Source of the DNA: Phytophthora hibernalis
Taxonomy: Eukaryota; Oomycota; Peronosporomycetes; Peronosporales; Peronosporaceae
Direction: 5' to 3'
Length of the DNA stretch: 64,000 nt
NCBI GenBank assembly: GCA_012656075.1
Contig: JAAKBF010000100.1
Coordinates: 1-64,000, forward strand
Shown: piece by piece, positions 36,065 to 46,599 of the stretch
Position numbering within the stretch: the stretch's first letter is position 1
How the letters are laid out: each line of letters begins with the position of its first letter
Notes under the pieces: model-generated
The model's input: only the letters and a program-made list of their open reading frames with translations
What the model was told of the DNA's origin: nothing
The model's database searches: none
Translations under genes and position numbers: made by a program

Positions 36065-37371
36065 TTATTGTGCAAAATAACTATCGCTGTCACTCGCAAT
36101 GTCACGGCTGCTATCACTGCCACTCTCACTTTCGGAACTGTCACTCTCAATTTCCGAACTAGACCAACAATCAGAGTCATCTACTTCATCACCACTCAGT
36201 AGACCATGTTCATTGTCAGTATCCCGGAAACCTTGATATTCTGTCCACATTAAATTTGCCATCCAAGACCTCCACTGTGTGCCACTCTCAAAATCAAACG
36301 GAATTGGCTGGTTGTCCAGACCAACAGACTGCGTCGGTCGAGATACTCGTCTTGTCCGGCCAAAATCAACACCAATGTCACTCGCATCGTGCTCCCGAAT
36401 AAAATTATGAACGAGAACACAAGCAGAAATAACTATTTTGACTGTCGCCTGTTCGAAGTCCATGCATGTGCGAAGTACTTTAAATCTGCGCTTCAATATT
36501 CCAATAACCCGCATGACAACATTTCGCGCTTTTGCGTGTCGTAGATTAAACAGTTCCTTTGCATTTTGTGGGCATTCGGATGGTCGATTAGCCCACTCCT
36601 TGAGATGATATCTTGCTCCACGAAATGGAGTCAATACCTTTCACTTAGACCGTATCCAGCGTCGGCAAGTACGTAGTAATGTGCAGGAATTAGATCAATC
36701 AACCGAGACCAGCCCAAAATTGTCGAATCATGTGCACTTCCTTCTGCACCAACGTAAGAGAAGCACACCTTCATTTTCCAATCGCAAAATACCAACATGT
36801 TGATACTAATGAACCCTTTATGGTTACGAAAGCGGACTGCATCTTCGAGCGACACCTCAATTCGAAGATGACTCCCATCAATCGCGCCGAGGGCCTGATC
36901 AAAGTACGCGTGCTTGGACTTGAAAAAATCTGGAACCTCTGACGGGATCACCATCGTGCCATGAAGGGCTTGTACTACAGCACGAACGCCCCTCATTCGG
37001 TACTTATGCACGGTTGAGTACGATAAATCAAACAGAACTTCCTGCGACCTGCAGGTTGCAGCAGTGCCAATCCAGTGCAAAGAAATGGCTAACACCTAGC
37101 GCTGGTCGCGCACTGTGACAGTGATAAATGGTTGGCAGCGTTCAAACAGAGCATCGAAAGCGCCTGCATCCATCCGGAAGTGATCTCGAAAAAGAAAGCG
37201 ATTTCCTGAAGAGTGAATTGCTTGAAAGAATCGCTCACCAGACGTAGTCGCCAGTCCTAGCCGTCGGACAACTTTAGCGTGCTCCATCTTGCGCGAGGAG
37301 TGCGATGCGTACAGCACAGGTACGCATGCAATAGCGACGAGAACAAGCAGAAGCTCCACTGTTCCATCCAT
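36065..37371 (-). pseudogene. E1 Harbinger transposase (DDE_Tnp_4), inactive
   Basis: From ATG 37371: RMDAGAFDALFERCQPFI, an in-frame TAG at 37096-37098, then LSYSTVHKYRMRGVRAVVQA, first catalytic Asp in GAIDGSHLRI, second in VLADAGYGLSER. A one-base shift at about 36640 follows, then LTPFRGARYHLKEW and ARNVVMRVIGILKRRFKVLR. The last motif is normally ARNVIERxFGxLKRRF, whose Glu is the third catalytic residue. Here it is Met (codon ATG), so even without the stop and frameshift the enzyme would be dead. The C-terminus is a serine/aspartate-rich acidic tail. The family acts as a nuclear cut-and-paste transposase. Confidence 0.85.
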
Positions 37372-37569
37372 TGGGTTTCTTCAAGGTGATCTGCTTTTTT
37401 AACCTAATCACAGATTTCTTTCGCGAACACACAAACGGCCAAACGTCGCTTTATTTGTCCATTGAAAAATCATGTCAAGACGCTGCTAACATCAAAAACC
37501 ATGTTTTTGATATAAATACGATACGCGCGAACACGGCTTAAGGGCCGTTCCGAACCGGGATCGCGATCC

Positions 37570-39033
37570 GAAGGGTTAGGGGTAGCCCTCGGAAGGTGGC
37601 GGGTCGCGATCCCGGCGTTCCGACCCGGATCGAGAGTTAGAGCTGTGGTACACTGTACCATCCCTTCCCATAAAACCTTTTATTCCGCACGAAGACAGGA
37701 TGGAAGCAAGCGTGCTTGTTGAATGGCCATAGCGCGCGGGTGTGGGACGCCTCGTGGCGTTTTCTTGGCACCGTACAGGGCGGTCGTGATTCTCCCGGGA
37801 TCGCCCACCTGTAGCGCCGTCTGAAGAGGTTCACGGACGCATGTAGGACCTCCTACAGTGCCAAAAGAGGCGTTAGCGACTATGATTGGGATGCTGAAGA
37901 GCACGGGGGTTGTAGAAGCCGCACCTCTAATTGATGAAGGCCTTTGGTGCGAACACGGATGGATGAGACTCAATCGACATGGTGTATCGCACGACAAGTC
38001 CCTTTGTGCGCGCTAGGAAGCGGGGATTTACATTCTCGTCGATGTTTCAGCTCCGTGAGTATATTCGTCTGCTGAGGCTAGTTACAACTACTAACATACA
38101 ATGTTAATCTGTCAATCTACAGGTGCGAGAACTGCCGTTGGACTACGGCAACCAAGTGCTATCCGGATGACGCATAGGAAGAGCCTGCTGGGATACAAAA
38201 ACGCATGACCGAGAATGCCGAAGTCGGCTACGCTCTTCAGCTAGTTTGAGTGCAACACAGTCGAGAACACGATCGACGGATATGAAAGCCAGCGTTGGTT
38301 TTATGATGTCTGTTTTGGGGGCAGCTACTCTGTAATGGGAGCAACTCACTCGACTGTACTTTTGTTCATTACTTTAATTTATTGCAGGCAAAACGGAAGG
38401 AGATGACGGCAAAAGCGTGGGCGGAAACGTATTCGCAGGACCGTAGCGGACGCATAGTTGGTATGACCACGGTTGTGCAAGATAGTAAAGGGAGTGATCA
38501 GGTCACGGTATTGATTTTTGTGTGGTTCCGTGGCGTAGCATTCAAGGCTAACATGGTGTTTGAGTTCTTTCAGTGGAACATTTGCTTGTGGTTGACATAC
38601 TCCGGGTAAGGCTTGAAGGCGCACTCAGTTTTGTTGTTGTCGCACACGAGTGGAGTGCCGGACCAATCAAGCTCCCAAGTGGTTCCGCGACAAGGAGTTT
38701 GACCAGACACGGAGAACGAGTGTACCTCAGTGATGTACGACCACAACACTAGCGTTCTCACGCACGGACAGCTACCAGGACACGAACAGCGCTGCCGACA
38801 ACGTGATCTCGTGTCCTTGCACTCAGCGGATGCTCAATTGACTGACTGCATGGTAGGGGCTAGTTGATGAGAATGGTGGTAACATACCACTACTGCACTG
38901 ACGATGCTCCAGTGCGTATTACTTCGGCGCGCTAATCAATGCAGCAGCAGCAATATCACTTTGACGATACTAATGTACACAACATTTGGTATCATTCCAA
39001 TCTTGAAGTTTCCGTTGCGCATCCAAGACATCA
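37570..39033. other. E2 left interior, nothing recognisable
   Basis: About 1.46 kb between the left terminal repeat and the accessory gene. The most protein-like frame is 38382-38609 (+), with TAKAWAETYSQDRSGRIVGM; no domain recognised. It may contain cargo or the promoter of the accessory gene. Confidence 0.5.
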
Positions 39034-40143
39034 TGGCCTCCTCCACACTCAGCTCGAAGTGGACTGTGAGCTCAGCGCCTGACGCGCGCAAGCGCACGAT
39101 ATCTCCGCCGACGTCTGACGACTACAAGGATTGGACGCTTGAGCAGCTGAAGCTGGAGCGCACGGTGCGAAAGCTGAACGTGGCGAAGAACACAAGAAAG
39201 GATGAGCGAGTCAGCCTGCTTCAAGCTTGGGACTCGAACACGGAGGGTTTTAAGCGTTGCTTCAGCGCCAGAGTAAACGTTCAAAGAGGACAAGTGAAGA
39301 AGAGGAGAAGAGGACGAGTGGCTGTATGTTCCGCCTGATCAACGTGCTCTTCTCGGATCGATTTTTCGCCTCGTTTCTCGCTACTGGGCATCAACTTCGG
39401 CGAGACGAGCTTGACGACGGAGGCTCTACCTTTTGGGTGGATGTTGCTACCGCTTTTGGGTCAGATACCGGGAGTACGATGCACTCATCTCAGATGATTC
39501 CAGCTTCGAGGGCGTGGACGTGTCAATCCACATGGCGCATTCTGCTGCAAAGTTGAGGAGAATGTGGAAGGAGCTCAGTAGCAACTTTTCTCGTGACGAA
39601 CCTCGGTCAAAGGTATCCGGGCAGGGGAGCGCGGACTTCTGGGACTTTTGCGATGGTCGGGTGGACGTGTACTATTTGGACCGCTGGTGTGAACACCGCC
39701 AATCTGGGCGCGAGTTCTGCGCGGCCAACCTGTACGCCGATGATGAAGATGACTCTACCCAAGAAGGTAACGCTCCGGAGAAGGAGAAAAGCAACCGCAA
39801 ACGTCGAAAGCGCGCCCAATCCGAAGAAGCGACATCGCTCATGGCTAAAATCAAGGAGCTGTTTGGCGGTGAGGCAAACCAACTGCAAGAAGAGACCTGG
39901 AAAGAGCAAAAGCTGTTCATTCAAGAGCAGTGAGCCGCCCAGAAATTATCCACGCTGTCCGATATGCTGACACGCAACACGACGGTCATGCAGGAGCTGT
40001 TGGAAAAGCGTCGCCAGTGTCTCGTGGCTGGGGTTGATGCAGCTGATATTGGACGCGGACTGCAAGGCTGCCAGGACAAGAAAATTGCGTTAGAGACACA
40101 GATTTATGATCTAGAGCTCAAGATCATGAGCGGGAACCTTTAG
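39034..40143 (+). pseudogene. E2 accessory protein gene, frameshifted
   Basis: From ATG 39034 the frame gives PTSDDYKDWTLEQLKLERTV, a helix-loop-helix stretch resembling a SAP motif. After a frame change near 39260 comes NVLFSDRFFASFLATGHQLR and ELDDGGSTFWVDVATAF. After another near 39465 come EYDALISDDSSFEGVDVSIH, HSAAKLRRMWKELSSNFSR and DFWDFCDGRVDVYYLDRWCE. An in-frame TGA at 39931-39933 is followed by a coiled-coil-like end (LTRNTTVMQELLEKRRQC, TQIYDLELKIMSGNL) to the stop at 40141-40143. The position opposite the transposase matches the second Harbinger gene. At least two shifts and one nonsense codon make it non-functional, unless introns explain some of the breaks. Confidence 0.65.
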
Positions 40144-40163
40144 TTGCGGCGTGCTTGCTTTGG

Positions 40164-41369
40164 TCACCGGAGACCAAAGTTCTGAATGTGTTCGACCACG
40201 ACTTCACGGAGAATGCGTCCTTGCGCATCGTGACGCAAGACTGCGCTTGCTTCGGAGTTGTCAGCTGGTAGGTAGGAGCTCTCGGGTAACTTGTGGTATT
40301 CCGCAGAGACCTCACCAATGCTCACCACGGCATTTTTATTCTTGAGTCGTTCACTTATGCAGAAGGTATGGAGCTTCATACACGTCTTGATAACCTTTCC
40401 GACGTTGACAAAGTCCACAACCAGCGCGCGCTGAAAAATCTGCCACTTGTTTGTCAGCAGCCCACACGCCATTTCGATCCGAATGCGCAGTTGGCTGAGG
40501 TAAAAGTTAAAGTCAGAATGCTTTTTAGCTTTCATTTCTAGCTTGTTGAAGGGGACGAAAAGTGAGTCCGACGGCGGATACGCGTTGTCTCCGACGATAT
40601 AAAACCCCGACGGCAGGTTCATGATGTCTTCGCTGAGCTTCCACTTCTTGAAGGCAATTGAATCTCCCACCTTCCCTGGAGAATTAAAACAGTAGCCTGT
40701 GAAGCGGCAGCACGCGTCGCAAATGGCTTGGACATTGAGTGGTAGTGTCCGGAGAAGAACGCAACAACGTCTGGCACTTCTTTTCTCGCTCGGAGCGCGA
40801 ATGTGACACAGCCATCCGTCAACACACCCCACACAACCTGTCAAAATCCCGTCCTTGCTGATATTAGTAAACTCGTCAGCTAGCTCGAGCATTGGTTCTG
40901 GTAACTCCACCGGAGAACGAATGCGCAGTTCAGGACATTCACAGATTGCGTCCATTACAGCGTGTACGTTGTCATAGAAGGCCGACACTGAGCTACCACC
41001 CAGAGTACGTGTGGTGTGGTAATTACTGCCGGCGAGCCACGAGATGGTCATTTGGAGCATGTTTTCTGGCGTGACTGGACCTGTTCCTGTGCGCCGAGCT
41101 GACTGGATCTCGTCTCGGACTAGAGAAGGCCTGATCATCAGTAAAAGACTCTCAAATGAATGAACATCCATCCTGTAGTAGCGCTTGAATTGTCCTTCCA
41201 GCAAAAGGGTTTGTTTGTGCACGTTCCGGTCCAAACGACGACGCAAAATGCATTCACTAGATTCGGCTGGCCCTTCGGCAGCAAGTGCACCAATTACAGC
41301 TACGGCCAGAGCACACTGGCGAGCCCGAGCTCTGCGCGCTTCCTCCATCCACCTCGGCAAGATCTGCAT
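40164..41369 (-). CDS. E2 Harbinger transposase (DDE_Tnp_4), apparently intact
   Basis: Uninterrupted frame of about 401 residues from the ATG at 41369 (MQILPRWMEEARRARAR); upstream in-frame codons lack an ATG. The N-terminal half carries a helix-turn-helix-like region (TPENMLQMTISWLAGSNYHT, SVSAFYDNVHAVMDAI). Catalytic acids are all present: Asp in VGCVDGWLCHI, Asp in FYIVGDNAYPPSDS, Glu in LRIRIEMACGLLTNKW. Length and motif order fit PIF/Harbinger transposases, which cut and reinsert DNA at TWA sites in the nucleus. No intron, stop or shift is seen. With perfect terminal repeats around it, E2 could in principle still move or mobilise relatives, provided the accessory protein is supplied from another copy. 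Confidence 0.9.
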   Translation of the reverse strand: MQILPRWMEEARRARARQCALAVAVIGALAAEGPAESSECILRRRLDRNVHKQTLLLEGQFKRYYRMDVHSFESLLLMIRPSLVRDEIQSARRTGTGPVTPENMLQMTISWLAGSNYHTTRTLGGSSVSAFYDNVHAVMDAICECPELRIRSPVELPEPMLELADEFTNISKDGILTGCVGCVDGWLCHIRAPSEKRSARRCCVLLRTLPLNVQAICDACCRFTGYCFNSPGKVGDSIAFKKWKLSEDIMNLPSGFYIVGDNAYPPSDSLFVPFNKLEMKAKKHSDFNFYLSQLRIRIEMACGLLTNKWQIFQRALVVDFVNVGKVIKTCMKLHTFCISERLKNKNAVVSIGEVSAEYHKLPESSYLPADNSEASAVLRHDAQGRILREVVVEHIQNFGLR

Positions 41370-41706
41370 CCTGTTTTGAATCAAGTTGTTCAATCTGGCG
41401 ATCCCGCCCAGCGCGCGATCCCAGCTTCGGGTCGCGTGGGGTACACCTGGTTACCCATTCGGAAATAAGAGGAGAGGCGTTGACCAATCACAGTCCGAGT
41501 TTTGGATCGCGATCCCGGTTCGGAACGGCCCTAAATTTTTATTGAAAGTAAGATGATGATTGGCTTCGCCTCGGCGAGATCAGCTCAAATCCACTGTCTT
41601 TGTGCTCTTTTGAACTCTTCGGGAAAATTTTGTCGTCTGTGATGTCACGAAAAAGTACAGAAGCATGACTATATTCGAAGCACGACTAATTAGAGTGAAC
41701 GGTGTA

Positions 41707-43167
41707 GTGTCCCGTCGAAATCGTGCTTAAATCGTAAAAGGATGCATTTTGTTTCCTTTTACATGGGTACATCCTCATCCTTATCTGAAAACCAGGAAAA
41801 GGGAGCATTTTGCCTCCTTCTACCACAAAAGGTTTAATCGTACTTATCTTCAAATACGAAACGATACTATAAAACTCGGCTCCAGCGCGACAAACGAAAT
41901 CATAAATGGGTGACACCCCTTCCGGGTTACACTACATAGAGGATTGGTGGTAGCCCCCTCTTGCAAAGGGTATAAGGTGCACCAGCATCTCAGGCGCCGT
42001 GGTGATGCGGGCTGTTCGGCGTGTTCAACTCGAAACTCGAAATGATGTCCAAAAGGATAAATGTGATAATAGCGAGGTCCACGTGTCGATCAACAGAAGG
42101 AGAAGTTCTCAGAATGCGGATTAACGCTCCGCCAACCCACCTAAATCCCCGGAAGCCGACAAGGCGGCCTCGGAAAATATCTACGCTCCGTGTTGTTGAA
42201 GTAGACGATATTCTCGAATTCCGCGGCGTAGTGCATATACGGGAACTCGACGTCCGAGTTCGTGGGCGAGAACAACGTCTTGTCAGACGTGTACGTGACG
42301 TAGCAGTAGAACGCAACACACGGGGAGACGTCGTACTCGCCTACCTCTTCATGCAGCTGCAGGTGACGATCACGCTAGTCAACCAGCCCTTCTACCTGGC
42401 CGAGCGCCTGGTTCTAGGTATGCACACGAAGGAGGAAGACATCGAAAACATCATCTCGTACGCTGACGCCTCCACGCTCACTAAGGAGTCTGTGAACGTT
42501 TCCGAGCGCCCTCGTACGTGGGCAATGATCCCCAGACCCAGACATCTAAGCACAAACCATCCTGGTTTGTGCCATCCTGGTTTGTGCTTAGGCCCTGGTT
42601 TGTGCTGTGCGGAGTACCGGTACGCGGCGCCACGTAGTAATAGAAATTATGTCAAGCTGTACCACTAACGTACCAGCTGAAGCTGGGAAGCACTGAAAAC
42701 AAGTGAAGCTCAAGTACCATATTTAGTCTTTTGCTGTCATTGGCTGATATGCGTCGCTCCGCCACTTGTGCAGATGGTACATGGATACCTAAGCGACTGC
42801 TCACGTCAGAAGCGTAACTGTCCTGGGTCGCTTAAGTTTATATTTCTAAGCTGAACCCCCATACTTTTGCTCCTCAACGTTAACCTAAACCAGGAAACTA
42901 CCGTGAAGTTTCACCGTAAGTTAATGACTTCAGTTGGCTAATTAATTGAGTGATAAGGGAAAAATGAGCACATTCACAAATTTGAAGGAGTACCCCATGC
43001 GAGTCTTGCGCACGTGCGAGCAATACAAACCCCGAGTAGCGAAAAAGACAATTTAGAACAAATCCGTAAAGATCATGTGTAGCCACTCCCGTTTTTCGCA
43101 AAAATGGTTTAAAACACTCCAAAGGGTGATTCTTAGAGATTTTGACACTTATAAACGGCCCGAGGAC
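41707..43167. other. Spacer with unrecognised coding-like fragments
   Basis: Mostly featureless. On the minus strand around 42330-42170 one frame reads FYCYVTYTSDKTLFSPTNSD and FPYMHYAAEFENIVYFNN. On the plus strand around 42341-42480 another reads YLFMQLQVTITLVNQPFYLA and GMHTKEEDIENIISYADAS. Both look like protein but in opposite orientations, suggesting broken and rearranged gene pieces. A short CCATCCTGGTTTGTG direct repeat lies at 42558-42600. Confidence 0.4.
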
Positions 43168-43269
43168 TAACTCTAACCCGGAAGTTCGCAAGTCAATTGG
43201 TACTCGGTACCATATTGGACAGGAAGGCGAGGCCTTTGCAAGCTTACAGCAGGAACGCTGGCGTCTATT

Positions 43270-44148
43270 GTGGTTACCACGAGCGCTGCAGCGCAGGAAG
43301 CTGCTTGCGAGACAATGCGAGCTGAGGCACAGTGTGCGGCGCAGGCGAACCCCTCGGGCCCTGCTCCGTGCGCTGCGCGACAAGGAACAACGAAGCCCGT
43401 CAAGATGTCGGTGCCGACATTTGATGGCAAAGAAGCAGACAGTCTGGTCTTCTGGATTCGAGAAATCGAGATAGCGCTGAGTGGTAGACAGATCTACGAG
43501 TTCATGGCCCAAGTCACCTTCGCGCTTTCCAATCTGGGAGGGCGTGCACGAGCATGGGCGATGACACGAGAGACGTCGTCTCCGGGGCATTTCACCTTGT
43601 GGGCGTTCATGGAACAAGAGCTGCGTTTGACTTTCCTCTTGGCCAATGTGGCTTACCGCTATCGGTCGCTCTTCTTGCGCTGTAAGCAAGGAAAGCATAC
43701 GCTTCAAGATTACGTCATGGAGTTGCAGAACCTCGAGGCCGCTATGGCGGGCGCTCCCTCTTTGAGGACGTCAAGGTGACGGTCTTCATGGACGGCGTTC
43801 GGCCGGGTCAGGTCCGGACGGAGATCTTCCGCAGACAGCTGAAAGTCTTTCAACGATGCGGTGCACGTCGCCATGCTGGAAGATTATTGCGTGCGCTCGG
43901 CGCACGGGTATGCAGGCCGCTCGGACACGGTCAACGACGGTCCCACTCCCATGAAGATCTCGTCGGCTGAGTCGGCCCGACCTCAGCGTAACCAACGTGC
44001 GAGTGGTCGTTGCTTTGGATGCAACCAGCTTGGTTACTTCCGTCGGAACTGTCCAACAAACCCGTGGAAGGTAGACAAGGCCAAGGCGGCTCTGCCGTCC
44101 CTTAACATGATCGAATCTGCGGGGTCGGAAAACGACGACTCCCAGTAG
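43270..44148 (+). pseudogene. gag with damaged zinc knuckle
   Basis: The first frame (43270-43779) contains a retrotransposon Gag core: PVKMSVPTFDGKEADSLVFW, LSNLGGRARAWAM, LRLTFLLANVAYRYRSLF, HTLQDYVMELQNLEAAM. The frame shifts near 43770 and again near 43855 before DAVHVAMLEDYCVRSAHG. A zinc knuckle CFGCNQLGYFRRNC follows: CX2CX4HX4C with the His replaced by Tyr (TAC for CAC), which would lose zinc binding. Gag coats the RNA in the particle; this copy is not functional. Confidence 0.75.
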
Positions 44149-44255
44149 GTGCGGGACTCCCTGCTGGGAGACTTCGCTCCTCCTCGAGGTCGGAAGCTCT
44201 GCCATCTCCGCCTCCTGGAGAGCAAGTCCCGAGAACGACACTGCTGTGTCTCTCC

Positions 44256-44640
44256 GTGGCCGCCGCGCGGTCTAACCTCGTGGTTGTCACGACCAGCGTA
44301 AAAGGGTACGACGAACCGCTGACGATCCTGATTGATTCGGGAGCGCCCTACAATTTCGCGACGAAGTCCAGTGTGGCCAGGAACAGTGCATTGCATGCTA
44401 GTGCTTTGGAAGCATCTACGAATAATACCAATGTATCTGTTCGCCTGGCGACTGGACCCATCGGGTCTACGCGAAAGGTTCTACTATCCTTGAACGTCAA
44501 GTTTGACGACTTCAACTCGGTCGAACCATTCATTGTCCTTGCCATGGATGATCGAAATGATCTTATCCTAGGCATGCCTTGGTTGGCAAAGCACGATCCT
44601 TGGATTGACTTGAGAAGTCGCACCATCGGTGCTTGTCACA
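44256..44640 (+). pseudogene. Aspartic protease domain of the gypsy element
   Basis: Retropepsin-type features: PLTILIDSGAPYNFATKSS holds the DSG active-site triad (normally D-T/S-G), and NDLILGMPWLAKHDPWIDL is the conserved ILGxxWL segment that packs behind it. The domain is intact in itself, about 130 residues, but out of frame with gag before it and the polymerase after it. It would cleave the polyprotein in the particle. Confidence 0.75.
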
Positions 44641-45333
44641 ATCCCGTCGCGGACAGAGCCCTGGCGGGTCATGTCCCCTCCTCTTCCCGAGACGGGTTTG
44701 TGCACGAGCATCGCATGCTACGCGGCGAACTGCACTTCGCAGGTACTCGAACTGCCTACGGCTCTGCCGTCCGCGCGCCCTGCATCTTCGAGAGCTCAAG
44801 AGCCTTCGGTGGATGTGGGAGAATGTACGGAAGGTCCGTGTGTGCCTCACGATGAGGCTCATGGATCTCTCAAGATCAAGAGCGTCGCTCAGGCCCGTGG
44901 AGCCGGTGATGGTCAAGTCGCTTGAGCAGGTGCTCGCGCAACGAAGGGTGGTCGAGCAGGGTCTCCCACGTTGGAAGACGCTCAGGCTGGGTCAGCCGCT
45001 GACAGGTCACACCGCGGGGTGGTCTCTTTGGGCAAGATGCCACACCAGTGTTGTTAGATGTTCTCACGGAAGAACGCAAGGAAGGCGTGAATCTGGCTCA
45101 CCTGCCTATCGTAGCGGAGCTACTAGAGATGGAAGAGCTCTCATATGTGGAGTTCTTGGATTGGGTGAGTTCGAGGAGATGATCCTCTTCCACCGCGAAC
45201 ACGACTCGGTCGAGCTAAACACCTCTTCGGTTATGGACCCGGAGGTGCTCGAAGATGCAAGGTCCTCGCTGAGGCAGAAAAGGTATGGCCAGGCCATCCT
45301 GAAGGACCCGTCGGACCCGTACTACCCTTCCTG

Positions 45334-46560
45334 ATGGAGTTCTCGGATGTCGTCAGCAATGACCCACCATCGGTGTTACCTCCGGATAAGGGCGTTCACC
45401 ACGAAATCGATCTGGTGCCGGGCACCAAGTACTGTACCACACGCCAGTGGCCACTACCGAAGGAGCAAGTTGACGTAATTGACGCCTTCTTCGCAGCGAA
45501 GTATACCGCAGGCATGGTGCGTGAGTCGAAGTCGCCACACTCCTCCCCGACGTTTTGCGTGAAGAAACCCAATGGTAAGTGGCGCATGGTGCACGCGTTC
45601 AACACTTGAATGCAGCGATGATACCGGCATTCACGCCAATTCCTCGAAAGGACGTGTTGCAGAACAACATGGCAGGATGCGCTATCTTCAGCGCGCTCGA
45701 CATGGTCGATGGCTATTATCAACTGTTGATGCGCCAGTCCGATATCCCCCTCACAGCGGTGAGTACTCCCAGTGGGATGTTATGGGAGTGGCTCGTGATA
45801 CCCAGGGGCTGGCCAATGCGCCGGCGACGCTCAATCGTTTGGTGATGCAACTGTTCCGACCGATACGAGCGTTTGTACAGACATATTTCGACGATATCTT
45901 CGTGCACAGTCGTGCTTCGGAAGGCAAGACGGCCGTCGAGGCTCACATCGAACACCTCCGCGAGATTCTGATGTGCATGCGCGATAATCGCTTGTACGCA
46001 AACATCAACAAGTGCATCATCGGTGCTTTTTCCTTGGCAAGGATGGCATCCGCGCGGATCCAGAAAAGGTGTGCGCGATCGCGCAATGGCTGGTTCCAGG
46101 GTCACAGAAGGATATCCGCAAGTGGCTTCGCCTAGCCAACTACTTACACAAGTACAGTGCCAATTGTACAGAGATGGCGCTGCCTTTGACCAATCTCCTG
46201 AAGAAGGATACGGAATGGTCGTGGAACGACGAGGCTCAACAGGCTTTTGAGTCTATCAAAAGAAGCTTGCAAAGCGCTCCAATCTTGGCTCTGCCTGACG
46301 ACGATCGCCCGTTCAGTGTAGTATGCGATGCATCGGACTTCGCCATTGGCTGTGCGCTTCTGCAAGTCGATGACGCTGGCAGAGAGCAAGTGGTCTCGTT
46401 CCAGTCGCGCCAATTAAAGGCGACAGAGAAGAATTACCCTGTTCACGACAAGGAACTTCTCGCTATGAAGTACGCGTTGGTGAAGTTTCGGGTGCACCTG
46501 CTTGGCAGTAAACCCTTTGAGATCATGCGTCCTTGCGGACTGCGACGTCGTCGCCTCATC
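45334..46560 (+). pseudogene. Reverse transcriptase and RNase H of the gypsy element
   Basis: The frame from ATG 45334 carries the RT start (VHHEIDLVPGTKYCTTRQWP, SPTFCVKKPNGKWRMVHAFN), a TGA, then FSALDMVDGYYQLLMRQSD. The frame shifts near 45785 to GLANAPATLNRLVMQLFRPI and the active-site motif TYFDDIFVHSR (YFDD at 45884-45895). After a further shift near 46020 come CAIAQWLVPGSQKDIRKWL and FSVVCDASDFAIGCALLQVD with the first RNase H Asp, then FQSRQLKATEKNYPVHDKEL with the catalytic Glu region. Copying of element RNA to DNA is the family role; at least three breaks prevent it. Confidence 0.85.
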
Positions 46561-46599
46561 TCTCCCAACGCGTGGAGTGGTGGCTCTCCTTCTTCGCGG

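Larger units (their letters stand above)
33903..37538. mobile_element. PIF/Harbinger transposon 1 (E1)
   Basis: Left end GGCCGTGTTCGCG at 33903; right end CGCGAACACGGCT at 37538, its reverse complement except for the terminal base. Both sides carry the 3-bp direct repeat TAA (33900-33902 and 37539-37541), the TWA target-site duplication typical of PIF/Harbinger. The 3.64-kb interior holds the two genes expected of the superfamily in convergent orientation: a Myb/SANT-like DNA-binding protein on the plus strand and a DDE_Tnp_4 transposase on the minus strand. Both are damaged to some degree. Confidence 0.88.
37542..41531. mobile_element. PIF/Harbinger transposon 2 (E2), adjoining E1
   Basis: Perfect 28-bp terminal inverted repeats, 37542-37569 (starting GGGCCGTTCCGAACCGGGAT) and 41504-41531. 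The flanking TAA at 37539-37541 is also the right target-site duplication of E1; the other TAA is at 41532-41534. The element is 3.99 kb, with an intact transposase gene (minus) and a broken accessory gene (plus). Subterminal regions repeat GATCGCGATCCCGG-like words (37600-37630 and 41395-41430), possible transposase binding sites. Perfect ends and an intact enzyme suggest this is the younger or at least better-preserved element. Confidence 0.93.
33801..41706. repeat. 21-bp inverted repeat flanking the whole Harbinger nest
   Basis: TACACCGTTCACTCTAATTA at 33801 (21 bp to 33821 with the next G) recurs as its exact reverse complement at 41686-41706. The pair lies just outside the two Harbinger elements, pointing inward. 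It could be the terminal repeats of an older, small TA-flanked element into which the Harbingers jumped. The left copy also forms a local imperfect hairpin with GGTGTACG at 33841. Confidence 0.6.

Noticed and set aside
42898..43707. Minus-strand ORF of about 269 codons opposite gag
   Set aside because: It overlaps the clearly recognisable Gag coding strand, lacks domains and has Arg/Ser/Cys-rich composition typical of a shadow frame.
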